In this document: one piece after another, positions 20,607 to 30,340 of the stretch | How the letters are laid out: each line of letters opens with the position of its first letter | How positions within the stretch are numbered: position 1 is the first letter of the stretch | DNA from: Rhizophagus sp. LPA8_4_AMF | Lineage: Eukaryota > Glomeromycota > Glomeromycetes > Glomerales > Glomeraceae | DNA length: 32,082 nt | NCBI GenBank assembly: GCA_021464525.1 | Contig: JADRCO010000513.1 | Span: 1 to 32,082 of the forward strand | Reading direction: 5' to 3' | Made by a program: the position numbers and the translations under genes | Notes under the pieces: generated by a model | The model's input: only the letters and a program-made list of their open reading frames with translations | The model's database searches: none | What the model was told of the DNA's origin: nothing

Positions 20607-23339
20607 ATGAATAATTTTACTGTGTCTATGATACTGTATAGTGCTGGCGATGATTACAAAGATTTTTTCAAATGCGGATACAACAAGAGCAATATGTTAA
20701 AACCAGAAGAACTGACTAATATCATGTGTATTTTTCCTGTAGAATTCCATTTACAATTTTTTCAAATATATGGTGACTATAGAGATGTAGCTGTATCATT
20801 AGAATTAATGGGTAATTGGATTTTACAAGTTGCACATGAAGGAAATTCAGAATTTCAAGAAAGGATTTTGGCTATAATTACACCTGTTCTTCAACATTTA
20901 GATAACGTAAAAAACCCATTAAAAAAAAATAATTCAACATTTTCTGAAAAAAATACAATAAACCAATCATTATAAGATAACAATTTATTATTACAAAAAA
21001 ATAAAAATTTAACAATTCCAAGTTTTTTTATAATAAAATCTATCTTTAAATTATATCATATTAATTTAACTAAACTTAATTCAAACAATTGCTATTCATT
21101 TGGAAATGAATTAGCCAACTTTCTTTTAAAAAATCGCCAGCATTTATGTAATAATAAAGCATCTTTGGAAAATCCACAATCATTAGATGAATATCAAAAT
21201 GCAATTCCAGTTGAATTATATAACTTTTTCAAAGGAATGGTTGGAAAATTACTATTTAATCGATGTCAAATAGCAAATCGAGTTGCCAAATCAAGAAAAA
21301 TAGAATATACACCTAAGGAAGTAGATAAAAAAAAAGTGCAAAAAATTAGTATTACACTTAGTTCAATGGTATTAACAATAGGATTTACTAATACATCTTT
21401 TTGGCTTACAAAATCACTGGCAAGTTTATGTCGAAAACCACGTCTTCTTTCATCTTTACATCAAATACTTGAATCTGTAGGTATTATTTCTCACTCAGTT
21501 TCTCATGAAAGAAAACTTGAAACTGCTCGAATGTTAATATCAAATCCTCAATCTCGAATAATTACTAGATCAAACATTTGGAATATATGTATAATTGATA
21601 ATATTGATTTTAAGCAAAGTTCTTTTGCATGGGGTAATATTTATGATACTACACGATCATCTGTACATGCAATATTACGACTTCTTTTTCAATTCACCCT
21701 TCCAATTGAATTATCATCAATTTCTAATGATTCAATTGAATTATCAGAAAATACTTTTATTTTTGGACAAAACCAAGAAGCAAATAAAATAATACAAAAT
21801 TTTGGAAAAATTATCAAAGATTTTTTTTCATGGGAATTAAAAGATGAAAATATTTTAAAATGGAATCAAGATTTTGATATGGAAATTATTAATAAAAAAA
21901 TTATAAAAATTTATAATACTGGTAATTTATTACCACCTGCAAATATAGTTATTTTGGAAGCAGGTGGAAATCCAAATAATAATGAAGATATTGCAAAAGC
22001 ATGTGATCAATATTTTATTGATCTAAATATTAATGATGAAATTATTAATGTATGTTGTGATGAAGCAATTTTTCGAAGAGTAATGCAATATCATTTAGTT
22101 AATCCAAAAGTTTGTCCTTTATTGGGCCAATGGCATGCTAATAAAGACATGTGCAGTGTATTATTAGTTATTTTTTCAAGTTATGGAATTTATAATTTTG
22201 CCACTCTTCTTGGAGTAAAATTTTTAGATAAGTTGAAACAAGTTGTAGATTATAGATCAACTTGTCGTGTTCTTGATTTAATATGGGGAGCAGTTGGTTG
22301 TGCACTTAACATTTATGCAAAAAAAAATAACCTTTACTTTGAAGATTTAATAAATATAGATAATAATTTATTAAAAGTTTGGTATTATTTTTTTAAATGG
22401 GGAAGTTATTGGAAAGGACATAAAGTAGGAATTCGTACTGGAAATTCTATACTTCAAATTCAATGTCTTGCTGCTTTTGCACCTTTATTCCCTTCAGCTG
22501 GAAAAGTAAATTATATGAAATCAACTGTAAATTATCTTGCATTATTGGCAAAATACCCTAAACTTCGTAAACTTTTAGAATTTGCAGCATCAGTTAATCT
22601 TACTCGTGAAGGGCATTTTTACGCATTTGATGAAGCATTAGAAACTTTTGGTGTCAAATACATAAAGGAAAATATTACAGGAAATACTTATAATATTGAA
22701 AACATTAAAAGACAAATAAAAGCAGCACAAACAGAAAAGGAAAGGATGGATTTGCTTTTTGGAGAATTTATAGGTGATATAATGGTATCTAAAAAAGATC
22801 GAGCAGTTGATGGAAGACGTGAATTATTTTGGAATCTTGTTAATTCTTTATTAGTTGCATTTGATTCACCAAACCCAGCAAGTCTTCCTTTATTTCAAAA
22901 TTGCAAAGAATTGACAGAGAATGGTTATGCTAAATTTTTTTCATGTTATAGCAAAGGAGAAGAAAGACTTGTGCAAATTTATAGGCAAGAAGTATTGAAA
23001 ATTGATCCCATTAATACGAAAGGAAGAAGGGCTAAAGAAGTAGTTACAACCAAAACAAAAGATATAAAAATTGCTGAACGTACGTCTAAAAAATACCCAT
23101 CTCAATCTGAGGCAGGACCATCCACCACTACCATAAGCTCTAAGAAATCACGACATGTAACAACTGATGAAGAAAAGTGTATTTTGACACCTTATCTTAA
23201 AAACCCAAATCCCAGTAATGAAGAACTTGATGCAGTATTAGATTCACTTCTAAAACTATCATCGGATTATTGGACAAAAACAAAAGTTAAAGCCGCATGG
23301 AGATATGTACAAAAAAAAGACAAAAATCCAGTTAATTGA
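20607..23339 (+). CDS. Large transposase-like protein with homeodomain-like C-terminus, one in-frame TAA
   Basis: From ATG 20607 one frame runs 911 codons to the TAA or TGA that closes it at 23339, with a single TAA at 20973-20975. The part after that stop is open for 788 codons; its first ATG is 21237 (700 aa). Within that part lie IIDNIDF, WGNIYDTTRSSVHAILRLLFQ, VCCDEAIFRRVMQYHL, LLGQWHANKDM and SAGKVNYMKSTVNYL. The spacing of D, D, H and G-K-x-N-Y resembles the fungal DUF6589 group of presumed transposase-derived proteins; this is an impression, not a search result. A basic linker (KGRRAKEVVTTKTKD) precedes the last ~62 residues, RHVTTDEEKCILTPYL to VKAAWRYVQKKDKN, shaped like a homeodomain whose third helix has AWRYVQKKDKN. 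Only the one stop breaks it, so it is recently inactivated, read through, or used from the downstream start. Confidence 0.65.
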
Positions 23340-23449
23340 ATTTTTTATTAATAAAATGAATATTTTTTATTTAAAGTGATAAAATTTTTAGACAACACAC
23401 TCAAATCATATCTCATTACAACAAAAGTACCAATAATTGTTTGAATATC
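23340..23449. other. 3' flank of the large open frame
   Basis: AT-rich, with an AATAAA at 23350-23355 about 12 nt after the stop that could serve polyadenylation. Confidence 0.4.
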
Positions 23450-24470
23450 TTCGTTCCTAATCTGAAAATTCATATTGAAATCCTACAGCATAAAGTAAAG
23501 ATGAAAAAATAAAAGGGAAGTAAAGAAAGAAAAAAAAACTATAAAAAAGAAAAAATACAAAGGTTTGAATACTCTGATTGTAAATTGTCTCAAACAAAAC
23601 GTAGTTTAAAATAAATGCGAAAAAATGAAAAGTGAGAACAAACCTAAAAATTAAATAAAAAAACAAGGTTTGCACACATCCTGATAGTAAAGTTGCTTAA
23701 ACTGAACGTAATCTAAAGTAAGTAAAAACGGAAATGAGATAAAGACAAAATCTAAAATAAAAAAAAAGATGAAGGTTGAACATACCTTGATCATAAAGCC
23801 ATTTAAACCGAACTATAATCTAAACTAAATAAGAACAAAAATAAAACAAAAAAAAATTACCGATCAATTGGAGGAAAAATTTTTTAATGTTAATCGTAAA
23901 GCTGAATCATAACCTAAAATAAAATAAGAACGAAAGTAAGAACGAAAGTAAGAACGAAGACAAAAATTAAAACAAAAAAATGAAAATGAAGGTTAGACAC
24001 ACCTCGCCATTTAAACTGAATTGTAACCTAAATAAAATAAGAATGAAATAAGAACGAACCCGAAAATTAAAACAAAAAAAAGAAAATGAGGGTTGAACAT
24101 ACCTGATCTCAACCTAAAATAAAATGAGAATAAAAGTAAGAATAAAGTTGAAAATTAAAACAAAAATGAAATGGAGATTTAACATACTTTGATCGTAAAT
24201 CGTTATTTAAAATTAACCATAACCTATAATAGAAAATGAAGGTGAATAACAAAAATAAAAAAATTCTAAATAAAAAAAATGAAGGTTTAAACTAACCAAT
24301 CATTTAAACAATTCAAACAGAAACAAACCTAAAATAAAGAAAAAACCAAAAGTGAGAACGAAGATGAAAATTAAAAAGAACTTAAAAAAGGTTTAATAAT
24401 CAAATCAAGCAGTAGCTGAAATAAAGACAAAAAAGAAAGTAAAGAAGACAAAAATGCAAATAATAAAATA
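23450..24470 (-). repeat. Tandem array of exon-like units, minus strand (array B)
   Basis: About eight units of 85-110 bp (one longer, from an internal duplication). On the minus strand, units have a T-rich tract ending TTTTAG, a short core starting GTTAYRRTT..GTTTAAATGG and ending GATCAAG, then GTATGT. Cores with both splice-like ends: 24297-24328 (donor GTTAGT), 24188-24223, 24103-24113 (shortened), 24003-24027 (donor GTGTGT) and 23786-23819. The core at about 23885-23913 keeps its acceptor but not its donor. Units at about 23680 and 23580 have changed donors. The spacer repeats TTTTAATTTTC and CGTTCTTAC. The layout matches array A, yet the sequences are unrelated. Confidence 0.7.
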
Positions 24471-25375
24471 GTTTAACTCGCCAAAAAGAATGAAAGTAAG
24501 AAAAGAAGCATCAAAAATAGTTAGGAAGTAAAATGAATTAGGAAAAAAAAGACGAAACTAAAGAAAGCATTGTCACAAGACTCTGAACAAATTGTAGACT
24601 ACGAAATTAAGGAAGAGAACCATTATTATCTTGCAGGAAACTTACTACTATGAATAAAACTGCCCCCTCCTTTAAACGAAGTCTCACTCAGCCGAAAAGA
24701 TCCAAAAATCTGAAAAAGAAAGAAATACGCCTAAAAAAATAAAGAAAAGGAAAATTAATAATAAGTAGAGACCAAAAATAACGTTAAAGTTAACAAATAC
24801 AGTTTAAAAGGAGTTGTAATTACAATAGCTAATATGAATAAACGCATATTGTTTATTAAATATAAATTTAAAAAACTGCTTTTTGTAGTAAAAAAGTGAT
24901 TTTTTGTTTTTACGCAAAAACTGTCTGAATAACTTACCATTTAAGCTTAGAAAAACTTTTTCTACTCATAAAATTGCATATATTCCTATTGTAAAAACAG
25001 TAGTTTTATGAATACTTTTAAGAAGATCTTAAAAAAAGCATGTTTTTTAAGGTAAATTTCTCGTAAATGTAAAAAAAAAATAGCTGCAAAAAAGGAAATT
25101 CAATTTATAAAATTGGTAGATCACATGATAATCTACCGAGTTACTTAATTAGTACAAGTATTATATATTAAAATCAACGTTTAATCACAAAATGAAGTAA
25201 CTCAATTAAGGTTACACAAATGTCGTTTAATATGAAAATGATCTGCATGTTACATGCGCGGTGATTGTTATACTTCCATCAGTTCGTTTATACTTCATAC
25301 TTTATTTAATAATAATTAATAAATTTTACATAAAAAATTACCGATAAAGATATTTTATATACAATATACACATAC
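24471..25375 (-). other. Possible introns and further small exons of the BED gene
   Basis: Minus strand. 24938-24985 (48 nt) lies between TTTTTACAATAG and GTAAGT and joins in frame to the BED exon, adding RNICNFMSRKSFSKLK. 24646-24709 (64 nt) lies between TTTTTCAG and GTAAGT; joined to the previous piece it gives a stop at once. Splice-like signals therefore continue from the BED exon down to array B, but a full reading frame does not. The rest is AT-rich. Confidence 0.35.
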
Positions 25376-25473
25376 CTGCAGTAATTACATTGAGCTTTTC
25401 CTTCTTCTTCTAGAAGTGTAAAGTGAGACCATACTGAACTATGTGTTCTTGAAGAACTAGCACTTTCACTCAT
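25376..25473 (-). CDS. BED zinc-finger first exon (partial gene)
   Basis: ATG at 25473 and 98 nt of coding sequence up to a GTATGT donor. It reads 32 codons with SSVWSHFTLLEEEGKAQCNYC. S-x-VW-x-HF followed by KAxCxYC is the first half of a BED-type zinc finger, a DNA-binding domain found in hAT transposases and their domesticated relatives. The two histidines that should complete the finger are not found in the next possible exon (24938-24985), so the gene may be truncated or use an exon I did not recognise. The upstream region (25474-25698) is AT-rich. Confidence 0.55.
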
Positions 25474-25698
25474 TTTGGTAATTTGGTTTATCTGTTATCG
25501 GTTTATTCTAAATTCTAAAAAGAGAAAAGTTGTGTAATGTAACGATGTTTGTTCTAATTTAATAATTAATAGTATTATCATATGATTCAAATGACGTAAT
25601 ATCATTAGATGATCAATTATAAAAAAAAAATGATTCCGAAAAAAAATGGAAAAAAATGATGTAATGATGACAATGACAGAAGAATAATTAATTTGAAT

Positions 25699-25835
25699 TA
25701 TTGTCAAATCGAGTCGAGTTCTAGTTTAATTTGAACTAGACTCAACTCGGGAACTGATTCGTGGCTTGACTCGACATCACGTGCTTGTAAATTTATTGAT
25801 TCGAACTCGACTCGATTTGACTCGATTCGACAATA
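25699..25835. mobile_element. CpG-rich hairpin element with TCGAGTCGAGTT repeats
   Basis: 137 bp whose ends are inverted copies. The left end starts TATTGTCAAATCGAGTCGAG and the right end, reversed, starts TATTGTCGAATCGAGTC. Inside, ACTCGACTCGA-type motifs recur on both strands. It is far richer in CG dinucleotides than anything nearby. It is non-coding, MITE-like, and sits between the BED exon promoter and the nuclease-like pseudogene. Confidence 0.6.
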
Positions 25836-25859
25836 ACTCAAGTTAACTCGACTCGTTTC

Positions 25860-26862
25860 GGAGCACTATCCATTACCAGTGCAGTCAAGTATTAATGAAT
25901 TCAGTTTGAATCTTTTTGTAGCTGGCAGCAAACATAATCTTAATATTGAAGAGGAAGAAGACGATATCAAAGAAGAATATAATGCTAATCAAATAATCAT
26001 TGGAGGGGGAAATATTTCTTGGGTTGTAAATGATCTCAATATTCAACAAAAACTAACAGAATATCAGCTGAAAAAGAAATCACCAAAAATAAAACTGGAA
26101 TATTACAACATTATTTTTTTTTAATGCAATTGATAAGAATAGTTTTTTGAAAACACTAGAAAAAAAAACAGTTGCACAAATGCTTGAAGATATAAGGGAT
26201 AAAGAAGAAGAAACACAAGATAATATGAAACAAGAGATCAAATCGTTACTAGATGGAATTATTATGTGCGATATTAGCAAAAACTAAAAACAATTCTTAA
26301 CAATATAAAGATCACAACAATTCCTTCAAAAAAGTTTTTGCATTGAACTTTGTAGATTATATATGAGTCTTAATTCACATTTGTTGTATATTTCTAATGA
26401 ATTAAGACTAATCATTATTTGCATAGAATAAAACTGATGGAGGGATCAAATTTGCTTCTTAAGCCTATATCAGAAGGAACTTATATCGTTAGTATTCTAG
26501 GACCAATTTTTGACCAATTTCTTATAAACCATAAAGCAGATTGGCATGCTAAATACGAAGAAATATGTCTTAAAGTCAGTGTTAGAGGATATAATGATCA
26601 AAAGGAGAATGATAATCATCAATCTCCTGAAAAAAAAATAGATATAATCCTTACATTAAAGGAAGATGATGAAGAATTCTCTGTTGTTGAAGTGAGTGGT
26701 CCTCCCTTAAAACAAGATTGGACGCACTTTAAAGGAGACCAAATGAAAATAATAAAATATAAAATGTTGAAAACTCTGATGAACTGACTAGCAGAACTTC
26801 ATCTGAACTCTGACATTAGAATGATTAGACTTTATGCGATGCAATTCTACTGTAAGTTCTTA
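25860..26862 (+). pseudogene. Broken nuclease-like protein of an expanded AM-fungal family
   Basis: The first part (about 25860-26124) reads LPVQSSINEFSLNLF, IIIGGGNISWVVND and YQLKKKSPKIKLEYYNIIFF. A frameshift at a T run (about 26116) leads into LEDIRDKEEETQDNMKQEIK and then a stop near 26287. A likely 3' splice site, TTTGCATAG (26418-26426), opens the second part: ISEGTYIVSILGPIFDQFL, then IDIILTLKEDDEEFSVVEV, SGPPLKQDWTHFKGDQ and MLKTLMN, then TGA (26785-26787). In-frame LAELHLNSDIRMIRLYAMQFY follows, up to GTAAGT at 26852. The TGA fits a former CGA. The D-I-I..E-V-S-G-P-P arrangement suggests a PD-(D/E)XK-like nuclease fold, an inference from pattern. This family often carries an N-terminal SAM-like domain like that at 20119. 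Confidence 0.6.
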
Positions 26863-26889
26863 TTTGTAATTATTGTTAGTTATTTTCAC

Positions 26890-28747
26890 GTTACTAATTC
26901 TTGAACGTTTGTACATCTAGAAGGTTTCATACCTTTATTTCATTAGCTTGGTAGTGAGAATCAGATAGGAAAATATATGCTATGAAGGCAATTTCTTTGT
27001 AATTGTTAATTACATTGCGCTTTACTAAGAGCTTCTGATAGCGTAATGCATCTATCTATAATGCAATAATTGGCTATTTCATGCATAGTTCATGTGGTAT
27101 TTCAGAAGGGTTCTTTTTCACCTCTGCATAGATTCTCTGCATTTTGTTAACTAACATATCTGCTTTGCTTTCAAGTTTGCATAACTTGAAGTAGAATTTG
27201 AGAGAGATTCCCTTTTCGCAGGGATATAATTTTTTAAAACACATACGTACATCAATTGGTACACATCCTGGTATTTTTAAAAAAGTAGAAGTAAAATAAT
27301 CTTCTAAGGTAATCTTGATTCTAATTGGCTGTTCCCTTCATTTTTTCTTCTCATCTTTATCACCCTCATCATTAGCATCTTTTTTATGCTGATAGGTTTT
27401 TAGTATTCTTACCTATCTTCCCTTGATAATTCCATTTCTGTATCTCTTCATCTGCTTCCATACCCATTCAAGAATTTTGTTTTTATGGGCTCTTTCAACT
27501 ATAAAAAGCTAATTGTAACCAAAATCGTTAAATCTGAGCTGGATATCAGGTTGAAAGGCTTTCCAATATAATGCAAACACTTTTAGTAAATTTATCTGAT
27601 TTCCACATATAACTGTTGTCCAATATGGGTATGGTGTATACATGCTGCCCAAATTCAAAATTGCCAATCCAAATCCCAACTTCCAAATCCCAAATTAATT
27701 TATTATAGTCCAAATCTTAAATCCAAATCCCAATCCTAAATTCCAAATTATATTGAATTTTGGCAATATGTATAGTATGGTGCAGTTTTTAGGTTGACAA
27801 GACAGATTTGTTTTAGTAGCTTCAAATTATCTTTCCAATGCAAAGTCATATAAATTATAAATAGTATACTTCTATTTTCATCAAGTATTTCTGGAAATCT
27901 CTCATTTCAAGTGTGTCATGTGTTTTAATATCCCAAGTGAGGACAAGTGTACGATCTCTCGTGAGAGTTGAGATTGGAAAATAGTCACTTTGCATTTTAA
28001 GATCATTTATAGGATGGAAATTTTTTATAGAGGTAAGAAAGGCATGTGCATAGCAGATGTGATTTCTGTGCTGATATTCACTTATTATTATAGACCAACT
28101 AGAAATTGCGATTCCATTTTCCCTTGCAATTTTGTGATGAAATGAATATATATCATCAGATGCGGTCTTAATTTTTTTATCTTAGATAGCTTTAAGAGCT
28201 TTCTTCCTATCTCCAATTACACATGTGAAAATACGTAAATATGATCTTTTTTCTGTATAAAATCCACAAAAAGGAAAAGCTTTAATGTGTTCTATTTTGT
28301 AGACATCTACAATGCTAAAGAGTATTTTATCTATTTTTTTCTCAAAAATATCTGCAGATTCCTTCTCTAGTACAAGGATATCAAAGAATACTTGGATATC
28401 TAAAAGAGTAACTACCGTTTTTTGCCTATTGACGAGAAAGTCATAAAGATGTAAAACGTAATAATATTTTCTACCTATTGTTCTGATAAGCCTTCATAGT
28501 CAACAGCCATGAATGGGATCTTCTGATGCTCTGCTAAAGCATTTTCAAGGATAGATGTCAATCCCTTAGCATCATTTTCTGTGACTATTTTATTATGAGA
28601 AGGTATGCCTTTCAAGTAATTCCTACTAGAATAGTAGATAACTTTTTCTTTATTAGTAGAGGCCTGACTTCGTTCATTATCATTGTTACCAGTTTTTATA
28701 TCACATGATACAGATGTGCAGTTTTTTGAAAAGTCTGAAATGCTCAT
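26890..28747 (-). pseudogene. Family B DNA polymerase fragment (N-terminal and exonuclease part)
   Basis: ATG at 28747 (MSISDF). The first ~90 residues are open to about 28477, ending AVDYEGLSEQ at a TAG. After a frameshift the reading resumes with QKTVVTLLDIQVFFDILV, AFPFCGFYTEKRSYLRIF and TLTRDRTLVLTWDIKTHD (about 27970-27916). LTWDIKTHD matches the Exo I motif of 3'-5' exonucleases, with Lys where the catalytic Glu of DIE belongs. LRFNDFGYN (about 27550-27525) matches Exo II. A miniature element interrupts the frame at 27637-27774. Then come VERAHKNKILEWVWKQ, KIPGCVPIDVRMCFK and LRYQKLLVKRNVINNY, with several stops. No polymerase palm motif (DTDS) is present, so the copy is truncated at about 26890. 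Such polymerases occur in Polinton-like elements and linear plasmids; the source is unresolved. Confidence 0.7.
27637..27774. mobile_element. hAT-like miniature element with 8-bp target duplication
   Basis: 138 bp. Terminal inverted repeats are TATACATGCTGCC on the left and, reversed, TATACATATTGCC on the right. It is flanked by perfect copies of GTATGGTG at 27629-27636 and 27775-27782, the 8-bp duplication typical of hAT elements. The interior is made of short TCCAAATCCCAA-type repeats. Removing it with one duplication copy leaves the polymerase reading frame continuous across the site, which confirms both boundaries. Confidence 0.9.
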
Positions 28748-28765
28748 GTCTATGATATAATGCAA

Positions 28766-29545
28766 ATATTAACTTGGGTTACAATACCCTAACAAAAATG
28801 TTTAAAATAATATTAATTATTTAATAAACTCAATAGAAATATAACAAATAATGGGAGATGACTTTATTTGCCAGTATCTTTCTAATGAAAGGAAGATCTA
28901 TGAATGAACTTGCAATAAATGTGAAGAATGTAAAATCCATTGAAAATGGCAAGCACGTAACTCTTGCAAATAATATGATAGTCCAACAGTTTCTATATAT
29001 GGATTATATAATATGTACATTAATAAGTTCTATTCGAAGGTATATTATCACCAGAAAAAATTAGATAAGATGCTTCAAAATGGTAAGAGTCTAAAGGTAT
29101 AATTTAGGCGATATTCACCAAAAAAACAGTTGGCCCTATGATTTTAATTGAGAAAAAAACTTGAAAATGCTCAGAAGGATGGTTATGATAACGAATTTGA
29201 GAATGCTAATACATCTTATTATATTTTTGACTAAATGTCCCTATGACTCTCTAAAACCTTTATGAAAACTAAACTTCTTTACTACTTTTTTCTTTTTTCT
29301 CATAGAGTTAGCAAATATTGGCGACTTTTATGCATACCAGGTTGAATAATACTTGGATTTTCAAATATTGGCAAAAACTTTTTTTTTGACTTTCTTTTAA
29401 TTAAGGATACTAGCATTGATGAACCATTATCTAGAAAATCAGAAGTAGGCAAAATCTTACATATCCTCATCAAAATTTTTATAGAGCCAGTAAAAAACTA
29501 AATAGGGACAGCTTTGATAGTAAACTTAGGATTTCTGGCTTGATT
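28766..29545 (+). other. Decayed coding remnants and a truncated miniature element
   Basis: Scattered protein-like pieces on the plus strand include CNKCEECK-like cysteines near 28915 and LENAQKDGYDNEFENANTSY near 29160-29220. At about 29226-29315 is a partial copy of the element at 29555-29736: the left terminus TGACTAAATGTCCCTATGACTCT, then a shared CTTCTTTACTACTTTTTTC, and an end near CATAGAGTTA. A piece near 29405-29500 reads DTSIDEPLSRKSEVGKILHI. I cannot assign a family. Confidence 0.4.
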
Positions 29546-29554
29546 TATTATATT

Positions 29555-29736
29555 TTTGACTATGTGACCCTATGATTCTATAAGACCCTATGAAAATTGA
29601 ACTTCTTTACTACTTTTTTTCTTTTTTTCATTGTGACGTTTTATGTAATTATACATCATCAGGAAAAAATGTGATTTTTTTTCAAAATTTATATATATCA
29701 TAGAAACACATAGAGTCATAAGGACAGATAGTTAAA
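29555..29736. mobile_element. Miniature inverted-repeat element, full copy
   Basis: The left end TTGACTATGTGACCCTATGA and the right end, reversed, TTAACTATCTGTCCTTATGA agree at about 22 of 29 positions. It is about 180 bp with no coding capacity. It shares its left terminus and internal CTTCTTTACTACTTTTTT with the partial copy at about 29226-29315. The target duplication is not clear. Confidence 0.6.
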
Positions 29737-30218
29737 ACCAAAATAAAACAAGCTAGAAAACTGAAAAATGATATGTCATCTGGTCTTAAGAGTGTTCCCA
29801 AGAGAGATCCAGAATTTTTTGATGAGGCCAGATCATGTAACTGAAATTACGCTAACCTCAGGTTAGGAAAAAGCTGGCCAACATAACTACTATTGTTAAA
29901 GGCCAGTGAAGGAACATTTTGAAGTCATATAACTGATAGCGATAAAGATAAACCCTTCAGACAACTATTAGACATCTTTTGAGCTTTCCTTTGCAAATAA
30001 ATAGGGTAGAAAAATGACCAATATACCTTTCAAACCCATGAAGTAGTAATCTAACAAACTATCCCAAATATGATTATATAATAGATTGAAGATATTTAAT
30101 AAAATAGCAACTAGAAAGTATCCAAATACATGTATAAGCATCATTCATAACCATATAACAATTAGGGTAAATAAATGGATGTAGGCTAGATAGGAGGCCA
30201 CTTACAGTGATCACGTGG
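29737..30218. other. Decayed stretch with coding-like remnants
   Basis: Plus-strand reading near 29750-29840 gives RKLKNDMSSGLKSVPKRDPE followed by FFDEARSCN and a stop. Beyond this nothing is readable. Confidence 0.3.
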
Positions 30219-30220
30219 GA

Positions 30221-30285
30221 TAAGGATAGGTCACAGTATAATAATGGATAGGCTACAGTATAATGGATAGGCCACAGTATAAGTA
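30221..30285. repeat. Short tandem repeat of GGATAGGYYACAGTATAAT
   Basis: Three copies of a 19-22-bp unit, the first with an extra AAT. A CACGTG lies just upstream (30213-30218). Confidence 0.7.
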
Positions 30286-30310
30286 TAACTAGGTCTCATT
30301 CTAGAACAAA

Positions 30311-30340
30311 TAGGTAATTGTCTTATAAAACAATTACCTA
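30311..30340. other. Perfect 11-bp hairpin
   Basis: TAGGTAATTGT (30311-30321) and ACAATTACCTA (30330-30340) are perfectly complementary across an 8-nt loop. It lies 26 bp after the GGATAGG repeat. Role unknown. Confidence 0.6.

Noticed and set aside
20119..23339. SAM-like exon and large transposase-like frame as one gene
   Set aside because: The SAM exon is frameshifted, no convincing acceptor joins it in phase to the 20607 frame, and the two belong to different protein types.
23457..23675. Phe-rich open frame on the minus strand
   Set aside because: It is the translation of the T-rich spacers of array B, not a protein-coding exon.
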